Assembly (NCBI GenBank): GCA_947306175.1
Contig: CAMZFV010000002.1
Location: forward strand, 1-64,000
Length of the DNA: 64,000 nucleotides
Direction of reading: 5' to 3'
Source: an uncultured Prevotellaceae bacterium
Lineage (GTDB): Bacteria; Bacteroidota; Bacteroidia; Bacteroidales; Muribaculaceae
The notes beneath the pieces were generated by a model. That model saw nothing but the letters and a program-made list of their open reading frames with translations. It had not been told where the DNA came from and searched no databases. Below, in pieces: positions 54,447 to 62,274 of the stretch. The translations under genes and the position numbers were made by a program. Position 1 is the first letter of the stretch, and every line of letters starts with the position of its first letter.

Positions 54447-55216
54447 TACATTGGGAGGTGGAAGAGGGTGGTGGCGTTGTGGTCGGTGGCGGCGCTGACG
54501 GCCTCGGGGGTGAGGTTAAGGACGTTGGCGATGTAGTTGTTGATGTGGGGAATGTTGGCGCTTTCGTTGCGCTTGCCACGGTTGGGCATAGGGGTCAGAT
54601 AAGGCGCATCGGTCTCCAGCAGCAGGCGGTCAAGCCCGATGACGGGCAGCAACTGGGGCACAGTGCTCTTCTTGAAAGTCACCACGCCGTTCACGCCAAA
54701 ATAGAAGTCGCCCCTGCGGCGGATACGTTCCACATCATCAGGAGTACCTGTAAAGCAATGGAAAACGCCACGGGGCACGGGGCAGTCCAGGTGGTCTATG
54801 ACATCGAGTATGTCATCGAGGCTCTCACGGCAATGGATGATGAAGGGCAGGTTGCGCTCGTGACACCAGTGTAACTGGATGTCGAGGGCGCGTTTCTGCT
54901 GCTCGCGCCAGGTCTCGTCCCAATAGAGGTCGATGCCGATTTCGCCGATGGCGACGATGGGGTAGAGGTCGAGCATGGGGTACATCTTGTCGAGCACTTC
55001 GAGGTAGTCGTCGTGGACATCCTCGGGGTGCAGACCCAGCGCCATCGAGATATAATCGGGATATTGTTCGTGGAGAGCGGCAAGGCGTGGCACGCTCTCG
55101 AGGTTTTCGTTGGGCAGGATGATGTGGCGCACGCCCGCCTCGCGGGCACGCTGGACGACAAGGTCGCGGTCCTCGTCGAAGGCATCGCAATAAATGTGAG
55201 AATGCGAGTCAATCAT
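54446..55216 (-). CDS. tatD: TatD-family metal-dependent hydrolase
   Basis: 256 residues, complete. Begins MIDSHSHIYCDAFDEDRD with the HxH metal ligands; later IGEIGIDLYWD, FIIHCRES, GVFHCFTG, and LLLETDAPYLTP. TatD proteins are Mg-dependent 3'-5' exonucleases/DNases of the amidohydrolase superfamily. Last gene of a four-gene minus-strand operon, 34 bp after the polyprenyl synthase gene. Confidence 0.95.
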   Translation of the reverse strand: MIDSHSHIYCDAFDEDRDLVVQRAREAGVRHIILPNENLESVPRLAALHEQYPDYISMALGLHPEDVHDDYLEVLDKMYPMLDLYPIVAIGEIGIDLYWDETWREQQKRALDIQLHWCHERNLPFIIHCRESLDDILDVIDHLDCPVPRGVFHCFTGTPDDVERIRRRGDFYFGVNGVVTFKKSTVPQLLPVIGLDRLLLETDAPYLTPMPNRGKRNESANIPHINNYIANVLNLTPEAVSAATDHNATTLFHLPM

Positions 55217-55250
55217 ATAGAAGCTATAGAAACTATAGATGCTATAGTTG

Positions 55251-56216
55251 TTAATATTTGCGGCCAGCGAGTTTATTTGCTAGGGCGATGAAGGCGGCTT
55301 TGTCATCGTCGCTCATTTTAACCTGGTTGAAGGGGGTGATGGCGCGGTCGTTGTAGTGGGCGATGGCGTCTTCGGCCAGCTGGCGGACACCGAGGCGCTC
55401 GTAGAGGGCGGTCACGGCGGGTACTTTCTCTTCGCGAGCGGCGCATGGGTCATTGAGCCAGTGGCGCAACTCGTCGGCATCGTCGCCCTTGGCGAGCAAC
55501 ATGGCATTGATGAGCAGGAAGGTCTTTTTGTTGTTCATGATATCTCCGCCGATCTCTTTGCCGAAGGTCGCAGGATCGCCCCAGACGTCAAGCACATCGT
55601 CACGCAACTGGAATGCCAGACCCATATTCACGCCTGCCTCGTAGAGCAGGTCGGCCTGCTCACCGTCAGCGTCAGCGAGGAGCGCACCTGTCTTGAGCGC
55701 GCAGCCCAACAGCACCGAAGTCTTCAGGCGGATCATGTTGATATATTCATCGACGGTCACGTCGTTGCGGTCCTCAAAGTCCATGTCCCACTGCTGGCCT
55801 TCGTAGATTTCGATGGCGGTTTTGTTGAACAGTTCAACGACTTGCCAGTTGGCGGTACGGGCCGCATACTGGGTGGCTATGGTCAACATCGTGTCGCCGC
55901 TCAAGATAGCCGTATTGGCATTCCAGCGGCGGTGAACGGTGGGCTTGCCGCGACGCACGTCGGCGTTGTCCATCACGTCATCATGAAGCAGAGTGAAGTT
56001 GTGGAACATCTCCAGGCCCACGGCGGCATCGATGGCAACTTCGGGGTCACCGCCCATGGCATCACAGGCCATCAACGTCAAGACGGGACGCACTCGTTTG
56101 CCGCCCAGCGCCATGTGATAGGCGATAGGTTCATACAGTTGGCTGGGCTTTTCGGGGTAGGGGATTGCCGCAATGGCTTGATTGACGGTATCGAGGTATT
56201 TTTGGAACTGTTTCAT
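55251..56216 (-). CDS. Polyprenyl synthetase
   Basis: 321 residues of the trans-isoprenyl diphosphate synthase family. Both aspartate-rich motifs are clear: LLHDDVMDNADVRRG and QLRDDVLDVWGD; GGKRVRPVLTLMACDAMGG and KTSVLLGCALKTGALLA also fit. It builds a polyprenyl diphosphate, probably for the menaquinone side chain; chain length cannot be read safely. Six bp after the upstream lipoprotein gene, so translated from the same mRNA. Confidence 0.93.
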   Translation of the reverse strand: MKQFQKYLDTVNQAIAAIPYPEKPSQLYEPIAYHMALGGKRVRPVLTLMACDAMGGDPEVAIDAAVGLEMFHNFTLLHDDVMDNADVRRGKPTVHRRWNANTAILSGDTMLTIATQYAARTANWQVVELFNKTAIEIYEGQQWDMDFEDRNDVTVDEYINMIRLKTSVLLGCALKTGALLADADGEQADLLYEAGVNMGLAFQLRDDVLDVWGDPATFGKEIGGDIMNNKKTFLLINAMLLAKGDDADELRHWLNDPCAAREEKVPAVTALYERLGVRQLAEDAIAHYNDRAITPFNQVKMSDDDKAAFIALANKLAGRKY

Positions 56217-56222
56217 AGTTTG

Positions 56223-56888
56223 CTATTTGTTAGTGGTTTTTAGGGCGGATTGGTAGGATTTCTCAAATACAGAGAATTCATGAGGGTTGTAAATGACGTC
56301 TCTCAACATGTTGATGCGGGCATTGATGTCCTCCATGTCGGCATCGGGCTGGTTGGCATCGTTGGCCAGTGCGGTTCCCAAAGCGGCCGGACGTGACGAC
56401 TGGGCATAGACGCACATCTGCTCATATAGGGAATAAGTGGCAACTGTCGCCTCAATCGTGCTGTCAAACACCTCTACATGGCGGTCATAGCCCACGGTGT
56501 TGCACAGCCAGTGAATGAGTGATAAGTAGTCGGCTGCCGAGTCGGTATCAAATTGGCGGGTCCTCAACAGGTCCAGCATGGGCGGCACCTTGAGTTGGGC
56601 TAATTCCCTGGGATTGAGTGTGATGACGTGTGACGCCTGGAAGAGTGAGTCGCGCCCGTCTTCCCTCAGCACACCAGCAAAGGCGCGGTTGGCGGCTTTG
56701 ATCTCCCATGGCCAGCGCAGGCTGTCATCGCGCAAGGCGTTGAAATGTTGCACCACTTCGCGCATCGCTGCCGTGTCGCCCCATGCAGCCATGAATCGCT
56801 GTCCTGCCGCTTCGCCTCGCTTGTTGGCATCGCCGCAGGCTGTTAACAGCAGCATCAAGCCGATGAATATGAGTGGTAATCGTTTCAT
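56223..56888 (-). CDS. Hypothetical lipoprotein
   Basis: 221 residues, lipobox LLTAC-G (Cys at 18). The mature chain is helical and charged; no domain recognised. Two stretches, RFMAAWGDTAAMREVVQHF and TYSLYEQMCVYAQSSRP, look like helices. The ATG overlaps the stop of the preceding small lipoprotein gene by four bases (coupled translation). Confidence 0.75.
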   Translation of the reverse strand: MKRLPLIFIGLMLLLTACGDANKRGEAAGQRFMAAWGDTAAMREVVQHFNALRDDSLRWPWEIKAANRAFAGVLREDGRDSLFQASHVITLNPRELAQLKVPPMLDLLRTRQFDTDSAADYLSLIHWLCNTVGYDRHVEVFDSTIEATVATYSLYEQMCVYAQSSRPAALGTALANDANQPDADMEDINARINMLRDVIYNPHEFSVFEKSYQSALKTTNK

Positions 56889-57199
56889 TTCGTCTTGGTG
56901 TCTTCGGGAAAAATGGATTGGTACAATGGACGGTCTTTCTCCTTGAGGTAGGAGTGGAACGCTTCGTCAAAGGCCTTGACGGCCGCCGAGTCGCGCTTAA
57001 GGGCATACACGCTCTGCTTGGCCTTAGCGTCCATCACTGCGCGTTCCATCGACATCGTGTCGGTGTGATCCACCGCCACGAGCGCTGCTGCGGCCCTCAT
57101 GCCGCTGTCCCGAGCCTCGGCATCGAGCGGCGATTTCTTCTCGGCGCAACTGACCAGGATCACCGCCACTGCGGCCACTATGTATAACAAATGTTTCAT
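56885..57199 (-). CDS. Small hypothetical lipoprotein
   Basis: 104 residues from ATG 57199, which gives a standard lipoprotein signal (MKHLLYIVAAVAVILVSC-A); an in-frame ATG eight codons upstream is unlikely, being only a few bases after the -7 box. The mature part (SPLDAEARDSGMRAAAALVAVD...VKAFDEAFHSYLKEKDRPLYQSIFPEDTK) is helical, unassigned. First gene of the operon with the 221-residue lipoprotein, polyprenyl synthase and tatD. Confidence 0.72.
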   Translation of the reverse strand: MKHLLYIVAAVAVILVSCAEKKSPLDAEARDSGMRAAAALVAVDHTDTMSMERAVMDAKAKQSVYALKRDSAAVKAFDEAFHSYLKEKDRPLYQSIFPEDTKTK

Positions 57200-57220
57200 T
57201 GACAAATCCTTGTTTTGCCA

Positions 57221-57289
57221 CAAAGTTACATGTTTTTATTGATTATTGCACTCAATGGGTGCAATATTCTTGGAATTATTGTAACTTTG
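57221..57289. promoter_or_regulatory. Symmetric divergent promoters around a central inverted repeat
   Basis: Minus-strand TAACTTTG (57228-57221) and plus-strand TAACTTTG (57282-57289) face away from each other; midway between them lies ATTGCAC (57245-57251) with GTGCAAT (57259-57265). The centre of both symmetries is 57255. Neither promoter has a TTG at -33. Drives the lipoprotein operon (minus) and cmk (plus). Confidence 0.65.
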
Positions 57290-57319
57290 TAGGCAGAAAA
57301 TCAACATTAATCAGAAACT

Positions 57320-58018
57320 ATGGGTCTCAAGAGAATTACGATTGCGATTGACGGTCACAGTTCGACCGGCAAGAGCACAATGGCTAAGGCGTTGGCACGT
57401 AAGATTGGCTACGCCTATGTGGACACGGGTGCTATGTACAGGGCCGTGACGTTGTTTGCCCTGCGCAACAAGCTCATCAAGGGTGAAAAGGTTGACGAGA
57501 AGGCGCTCAAGGAGCACCTGAAGCGTGGAGACATCGCTATCACCTTCCGCCCGACCAAGGAGGGCAAGAGCGTGACGGTGCTCAACGGCAGAAATGTGGA
57601 GCGCTACATCCGTTCGATGCGCGTGAGCAACGTGGTGAGCATTATCGCTGCCATCGGTTTTGTGCGTAAAGCGATGGTCAAGCAGCAGCAGGCCATGGGC
57701 AAGGACAAGGGTGTGGTGATGGATGGACGCGACATTGGCACCGTGGTCTTCCCCGATGCTGAGATGAAGGTGTTTGCCACGGCGAGCGCCGAGGTGCGTG
57801 CTCAGCGTCGCTATGACGAGTTGCGCGCCAAGGGCGATACCACGACGACCTTTGACGAGGTGCTTGCCAACGTCAATGAGCGTGACCGCATCGACAGCAC
57901 ACGCAAGGAAAGCCCGCTGCGTCAGGCCGAGGATGCCGTGGTGCTCGATAACTCGCACATGACCATCGAGCAGCAGGATGAGTGGCTGTACCAGCTTTAT
58001 CTTGAGAGAGCGAAATAG
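57320..58018 (+). CDS. cmk: Cytidylate kinase
   Basis: 232 residues. Phosphorylates CMP and dCMP with ATP. P-loop [18 protein letters not shown], then [51 protein letters not shown] and [24 protein letters not shown]. Complete. Leads a plus-strand run with ispH and a DUF3298-like gene. Confidence 0.96.
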   Translation: MGLKRITIAIDGHSSTGKSTMAKALARKIGYAYVDTGAMYRAVTLFALRNKLIKGEKVDEKALKEHLKRGDIAITFRPTKEGKSVTVLNGRNVERYIRSMRVSNVVSIIAAIGFVRKAMVKQQQAMGKDKGVVMDGRDIGTVVFPDAEMKVFATASAEVRAQRRYDELRAKGDTTTTFDEVLANVNERDRIDSTRKESPLRQAEDAVVLDNSHMTIEQQDEWLYQLYLERAK

Positions 58019-58024
58019 GCTGCT

Positions 58025-58108
58025 GGCATTAGGCTATAGGTTTTAGGCATTAGGCTATAGGTTTTAGGCTATAGGTTTTAGGCTTTAGGTATTAGGCTTT
58101 AGGTGTTG
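58025..58108. repeat. Twelve-heptamer array 5' of ispH
   Basis: Twelve tandem 7-bp units of the form GGNNNTA (GGCATTA, GGCTATA, GGTTTTA, ...), exactly 84 bp, filling most of the gap between cmk and ispH. The longest member of the heptamer family in the window. Blocks of three units repeat, giving a 21-bp higher-order period. Confidence 0.88.
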
Positions 58109-58124
58109 AACTGACAATTGAAGT

Positions 58125-59030
58125 GTGGCGGTAATTGAGATCGATAAGGGATCAGGGTTCTGCTTTGGGGTGACGACAGCCATTCGCAAGGCCGAGGAAG
58201 AACTCAACAACAGCGGGCATCTGTACTGCCTGGGCGATATTGTACACAATACCGCCGAGGTGGACCGTCTGGCCAGCTGTGGTCTGGAGACCATCACTCA
58301 TGATCAACTGGAACAGTTGCATGACGTGAAGGTGCTCCTGCGTGCCCATGGTGAACCGCCCGAGACCTATGAGACCGCCCGCCGCAACCGTATCGAGATT
58401 ATCGATGCCACCTGCCCTGTGGTGCTGAAACTGCAACAGCGCATTCATGCCACCTATCATGGTGAAGAACCTGGCCGTCCTGCACCGCAGATTGTCATTT
58501 ACGGCAAGCGTGGCCATGCCGAGGTGTTGGGCCTGGTGGGCCAGACTCAGGGGCAGGCAACAGTTATCGAAAACATCGATGAAATCGACAAAATCGACTA
58601 TTCGCGCGACATCTACCTATATTCCCAGACAACCAAGAGTGTGCAGGAGTTCCAGCATATCGTCGAGGAAATCAAGCGCAAGGTGGAGCCTGGGGTGGTA
58701 TTCCGCAGTTTTGATACCATCTGCCGCTCGGTGGCCAACCGCATTCCCCAGATCCGCGAGTTTGCCCGCCAGCACGAGTTGATTCTGTTTGTCAGCGGTG
58801 CCAAGAGCAGCAACGGGCGTATCCTGTTTGCCGAGTGCCTGGATGCCAATGCGGATTCCCACTTGGTGAGCAGTGAGGCCGATATTGACCCGTCATGGCT
58901 TGAGGGCAAGGAACGCATCGGCATCTGCGGGGCAACATCGACGCCACGATGGCTGATGCAGCGCGTGAGCGATGCGGTGAGGGAGTTAGGAGTTAGGAGT
59001 GAGGAATTAGGAGTTTTTTATTTAATATGA
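58125..59030 (+). CDS. ispH: 4-hydroxy-3-methylbut-2-enyl diphosphate reductase
   Basis: 301 residues starting at a GTG (VAVIEIDKGSGFCFGV). IspH makes IPP and DMAPP in the last step of the MEP pathway; it needs a 4Fe-4S cluster held by three cysteines, seen in GFCFGVTTAI, ATCPVVLKLQ and GICGATSTP. LGDIVHNTAEVDRL, RAHGEPPETYE and YSQTTKSVQEF also fit. The last ~15 residues (RELGVRSEELGVFYLI) come from a heptamer array and are probably not part of the ancestral protein. Its stop overlaps the next ATG by four bases. Confidence 0.95.
   Translation: MAVIEIDKGSGFCFGVTTAIRKAEEELNNSGHLYCLGDIVHNTAEVDRLASCGLETITHDQLEQLHDVKVLLRAHGEPPETYETARRNRIEIIDATCPVVLKLQQRIHATYHGEEPGRPAPQIVIYGKRGHAEVLGLVGQTQGQATVIENIDEIDKIDYSRDIYLYSQTTKSVQEFQHIVEEIKRKVEPGVVFRSFDTICRSVANRIPQIREFARQHELILFVSGAKSSNGRILFAECLDANADSHLVSSEADIDPSWLEGKERIGICGATSTPRWLMQRVSDAVRELGVRSEELGVFYLI
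58983..59010 (+). repeat. Heptamer array inside the 3' end of ispH
   Basis: GAGTTAG, GAGTTAG, GAGTGAG, GAATTAG, then GAGTTTT. It codes the IspH tail and also lies 17 bp 5' of the next start codon. The same four units with three changes recur at 63217-63244. Confidence 0.88.
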
Positions 59031-60352
59031 CTAAAAAGAATCTTATTATTGTCATTATATTGCTTGCCATTATTGACCTGGTGGCGGCAGGCTGGTATAT
59101 GTCACGTAGCTATGAGGTCAGCGGCAAGAGTCCGAGTCTGTTTGACTATCGAGACTCGACTGAGGTCGTTGCCATGGCCGACACGCTGGTCACGACATAT
59201 CAGGCCGATGAGTTTGACAAGCTACAGCATAATTCCTACTACTTTGTTTCCAATTCGCCCGCTGTGCCAGGTGATGAGAGTTCGCGCTACACGAGCATCA
59301 AGCACGCGAAGGTGAAATGGCCCAAGTCGGTGAACGGCAACGATGATCTTGCCGACCTGAACAAGGAACTGATCCGTGCGGCATTTGGCAACAGCCAGAG
59401 CAATATGAAAGATGCCCGGTATGTTTTCCTCAACAATCCGACGTTCAACCGCCCTTTGGGCGATGACGAGTATCACTCCCAGATGACGGCTCCGCACACC
59501 TATCCCGTGTATGGCAACGTGAGCCAGGTAATGGTGTATCCCTATATGACGTCGCTGCGCCTGCTGGTGATGGAAATCGACAAGCAGGAGTACAATGGCA
59601 GCACGACCATCGAGGGCACCACGTCTGTACACTATGACCGCCTGAACCAGCGCGTGCTTTCACGCGTTGATATCCTCCAGACGGACATGGAGAAAGAGAG
59701 TAAACTCTTGAAACTCATCAACCGCAAGATTGACGAGTTGAACAAGAGCCGTAGTGATGAGAACCGCCTGCAGCATGCCTTGAATGTGCCCGCCGAGATC
59801 CGCTGCAACAAGACGGGCATCCTGTTCATGTTTAAGCATGGTGCCATCAGTAACAGCCCGATTGAGATTCTGATAGACTATGATCAGTTGAAACCCTTCA
59901 TGACCAAGGACTTTGAGCAGCTTGTGGACAATAACGGCAAGTATATGTTGTATAAAGACAAGCCTAAAGCAGAACCCGTCAATCCGACCACGACTGTTTC
60001 AAAACCCAAACCTGCTCCCGTTATGTCGCCAGCACTCGATCAGGGGTCATCTTACAAGAAAAGCTACAAGAAGAGTTACCACAAGGGCTACAAAAAGAGT
60101 TACAGGAACGGCTATAACAACGGCTACAAGCGATCAGGCGATAACAGCAGTGGCGACAAGCAGTCGAACTACTACAAGAAATCAGGCAGTAAAAGGTCTG
60201 GCTACAAGAAATCTGGCTACAAGAAATCGGGTGGCACGCAGTCCAGCTTTACGCCAACACAAACCAATCAGAAGCAGTATAGCGGGGCAAAGCGTAAATC
60301 TGGACGTTACGGTTACGCTGGTCGGCGGCGTTGGAGCCGTCGCCAACGGTAA
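59027..60352 (+). CDS. Membrane-anchored DUF3298-like protein with Lys/Tyr/Gly/Ser tail
   Basis: 441 residues. One N-terminal membrane helix (NLIIVIILLAIIDLVAAGWYM), an extracytoplasmic domain from about 60 to 300 that resembles the DUF3298/RsiV fold (YPVYGNVSQVMVYPYMTSLRLLVMEIDKQEYNGST, IRCNKTGILFMFKHGAI), and a low-complexity basic tail of repeated KKSYKK/KKSGYKKSGYKK. The tail could bind peptidoglycan, nucleic acid or polyanions. Translation is coupled to ispH (ATGA). The last 104 bp overlap the convergent MBL gene, so the extreme C-terminus (RRRWSRRQR) is read on the other strand of that gene. Confidence 0.75.
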   Translation: MTKKNLIIVIILLAIIDLVAAGWYMSRSYEVSGKSPSLFDYRDSTEVVAMADTLVTTYQADEFDKLQHNSYYFVSNSPAVPGDESSRYTSIKHAKVKWPKSVNGNDDLADLNKELIRAAFGNSQSNMKDARYVFLNNPTFNRPLGDDEYHSQMTAPHTYPVYGNVSQVMVYPYMTSLRLLVMEIDKQEYNGSTTIEGTTSVHYDRLNQRVLSRVDILQTDMEKESKLLKLINRKIDELNKSRSDENRLQHALNVPAEIRCNKTGILFMFKHGAISNSPIEILIDYDQLKPFMTKDFEQLVDNNGKYMLYKDKPKAEPVNPTTTVSKPKPAPVMSPALDQGSSYKKSYKKSYHKGYKKSYRNGYNNGYKRSGDNSSGDKQSNYYKKSGSKRSGYKKSGYKKSGGTQSSFTPTQTNQKQYSGAKRKSGRYGYAGRRRWSRRQR

Positions 60353-61280
60353 GTCCCCGCGCCTCCAGCGCTTGCCGCATGGTGGCGAGTGCGATTTCCT
60401 CGGTATTGTTGTCTTTGCTCAAGTGACACAAGAACACATGATTTAAATCCTCATGGTAATGCTCAGCAACGAACTGTGCCGCCACGACGTTGTCGAGGTG
60501 GCCTTTCTCGCTTATCACACGGTCCTTGAGCATGGGGATGTATTTTCCATTGATCAGCATTTCATGGTCGTAGTTGCATTCGATCATCAGGTAGTTGGCG
60601 CGGCTCATGTAGTACGCGGCACGTTCGCCGATGATGCCCATGTCAGTAGCGACGACAAACTTTTCTCCCTCATACTCGATGCTGAATCCCACGCTCTTGA
60701 CATCGTGTATGGTCTCGAAGGCGGTGATTTCCATGTCCATGATGCGGAAGGGAATTTCCTTGAAGATGGGCACGTGATGGTCCTGGATGCGGCTAGGGAT
60801 GCGGCACCGTTGCAGCATCTGGCTCATCACACCCATTGTACAAAAGACACTGCACTTGCAACGGGAGATCGCTGGGTAGAGGCAACGCATGTGGTCCTGA
60901 TGGGCATGGGTGAGCAGTATGCCCTTGACCATGTCGGCTCCCACGCCGTTGCGCTCGAGCGCGGCAAACGCCTCGTTGAGGTTCAAGACGTCCTCTTCGC
61001 TTTTTTTGCGCTTGCGGTTGCTCTTGGGGGGCGGCTTGATGCCCGCATCGATGAGGATGCCGCCGCGTGGTGTGCCCAGATAGGCGCAGTTGCCGCTGCT
61101 GCCACTGCACAGGCTCATAAAGCATAACCCCTTGCCCACACCCGTGTAACGGGGCACGGAAGTCTCCACGGCAGGCGTCAAGGCGTCTGGCGTGTCGTTG
61201 CCGTCCACGTCAAATGAGATCTTGAGTGGGCGTCCCGTGTTGGGGTATCCTTTATATTTATGTCCTGGCATATCTGACAA
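60249..61280 (-). CDS. MBL-fold hydrolase (YycJ/WalJ type)
   Basis: 343 residues. Metallo-beta-lactamase fold: GLCFMSLCSGSSGNCAYLGT, metal motif LLTHAHQDHM, IMDMEITAFETIHDVKSVGFSIEY, VVATDMGII, MIECNYDHEML, and VFLCHLSKDNNTEEIAL, ending PRYTASDWFVLA. YycJ/WalJ relatives are 5'-3' exonucleases/phosphodiesterases. Unusual: about 50 extra residues before the conserved start of the fold (GHKYKGYPNTGRPLKISFDVDG...) and a charged insert (PPPKSNRKRKKSEEDVLN). A heptamer array precedes the ATG. 3' end overlaps the convergent gene by 104 bp. Confidence 0.88.
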   Translation of the reverse strand: MSDMPGHKYKGYPNTGRPLKISFDVDGNDTPDALTPAVETSVPRYTGVGKGLCFMSLCSGSSGNCAYLGTPRGGILIDAGIKPPPKSNRKRKKSEEDVLNLNEAFAALERNGVGADMVKGILLTHAHQDHMRCLYPAISRCKCSVFCTMGVMSQMLQRCRIPSRIQDHHVPIFKEIPFRIMDMEITAFETIHDVKSVGFSIEYEGEKFVVATDMGIIGERAAYYMSRANYLMIECNYDHEMLINGKYIPMLKDRVISEKGHLDNVVAAQFVAEHYHEDLNHVFLCHLSKDNNTEEIALATMRQALEARGLTVGDGSNAADQRNRNVQIYALPRYTASDWFVLA

Positions 61281-61286
61281 TTTTAG

Positions 61287-61314
61287 TTTCTAGTTTCTAG
61301 TCCCTAGTTTCTAG
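61287..61314. repeat. Heptamer array 5' of the MBL gene
   Basis: TTTCTAG, TTTCTAG, TCCCTAG, TTTCTAG (preceded by TTTTAG). Starts 7 bp before the ATG of the MBL gene (minus strand) and lies between it and the upstream methyltransferase stop. Confidence 0.8.
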
Positions 61315-61327
61315 TTGTGAAACATTA

Positions 61328-62041
61328 TTAGTACAACAGGAAGATCGTGGGGATCTTGTGGTAGTCATACCGTGCTTGTTTCCACTGGGCCATCGTGCGG
61401 GTGACGATGCTCTGCTTTTCACCGGTGATGTCGCTGGCGACGCACAGGCGCATACCGGCTGGCAGACGGGAGGCCAGATCGGCGATGAGCTGATTGTTGC
61501 GGTATGGCGCCTCGATGAAAATCTGGGTCTGATGCTCTCGCTCAATGCGGCGTGTCATCTCCTTGAGGCGGGCTTGACGAGCCTGGCTATCGACGGGCAA
61601 GTAACCGAGGAAGGCGAAACTCTGGCCGTTGAAGCCCGATGCCATGAGGCTCATCAGTATGCTTGACGGCCCCACTAGTGGAAATACTTTGTAGTTCCGG
61701 CGCTGGGCGATGGCGACCAGGTCGGCGCCCGGGTCGGCCACGGCAGGGCAACCCGCGTCGCTGATGACGCCCACTGGCTCGCCATGAGCGATGGGGGCAA
61801 GCAGGGCTTCGAGGGCGGCGGTATCACTGAGGTCGGAGTGCTCGTTGAGTTCGTTGAACGTGAGGCTATCGATGTCGATATTGCGGTCACACTTCTTGAG
61901 GAAACGCCGAGCTTCGCGCAGGCTCTCGACGACAAAGTGCCTGATGCCGCGCACAACCTCAATGTTGTGTGCGGGCAACACCCTGTCCAGTTCTACGTTG
62001 CTCAACTGTGTCGGGATCAGGTATAATCCAGCCTCAAGCAT
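61328..62041 (-). CDS. rsmI: RsmI-like SAM-dependent methyltransferase
   Basis: 237 residues of the tetrapyrrole-methylase/RsmI fold. VISDAGCPAVADPGADLV and PLVGPSSILMSLMASGFNGQSFAFLGYLPVDSQAR are characteristic; FIEAPYRNNQLIADL too. RsmI 2'-O-methylates C1402 of 16S rRNA. It is 40-50 residues shorter than standard RsmI, and the N-terminus (YLIPTQLSNVELDRVLPAHNIEVV) differs from the usual VATPIGNLxDI. So it is the shorter paralogue often seen in Bacteroidales, and the exact target is uncertain. Confidence 0.82.
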   Translation of the reverse strand: MLEAGLYLIPTQLSNVELDRVLPAHNIEVVRGIRHFVVESLREARRFLKKCDRNIDIDSLTFNELNEHSDLSDTAALEALLAPIAHGEPVGVISDAGCPAVADPGADLVAIAQRRNYKVFPLVGPSSILMSLMASGFNGQSFAFLGYLPVDSQARQARLKEMTRRIEREHQTQIFIEAPYRNNQLIADLASRLPAGMRLCVASDITGEKQSIVTRTMAQWKQARYDYHKIPTIFLLY

Positions 62042-62074
62042 GCCTAGCTATAAATTCGCTTAAATTTTAACTTG

Positions 62075-62104
62075 CAAATATACTCAATTTATTTCTACTT
62101 GCAA
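62075..62104 (-). promoter_or_regulatory. Promoter of the methyltransferase-MBL unit
   Basis: Minus strand: TTG (62104-62102), 19-bp spacer, TATATTTG (62082-62075). A nearby inverted repeat TTTTTACA (62108-62115) with TGTAAAAA (62122-62129) lies just upstream and could be an operator. Confidence 0.72.
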
Positions 62105-62219
62105 GAATTTTTACATGGTACTGTAAAAAATAGTAGCTGCAAATGAGCGACATTATACTGACTGGCTATAGATGATGGCACGTTAAATCGATAATGATGA
62201 TAAAAATGGGGGCATGTTG

Positions 62220-62250
62220 TTGTGGATTTCATTATATGTGTGTAATTTTG
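62220..62250 (+). promoter_or_regulatory. Promoter of phoH
   Basis: TTG 62220-62222, 20-bp spacer, TAATTTTG 62243-62250; ATG 25 bp further. Confidence 0.75.
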
Positions 62251-62274
62251 TGGGGAGAATTAGAAAGCGATTGA

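Noticed and set aside
54289..54579. Minus-strand frame coding repeated QGQRGQR
   Set aside because: Comes from the 21-bp minisatellite, overlaps tatD in another frame, no start signals.
58025..58108. CRISPR-like array
   Set aside because: Unit is 7 bp with no spacers; no cas genes anywhere in the window.
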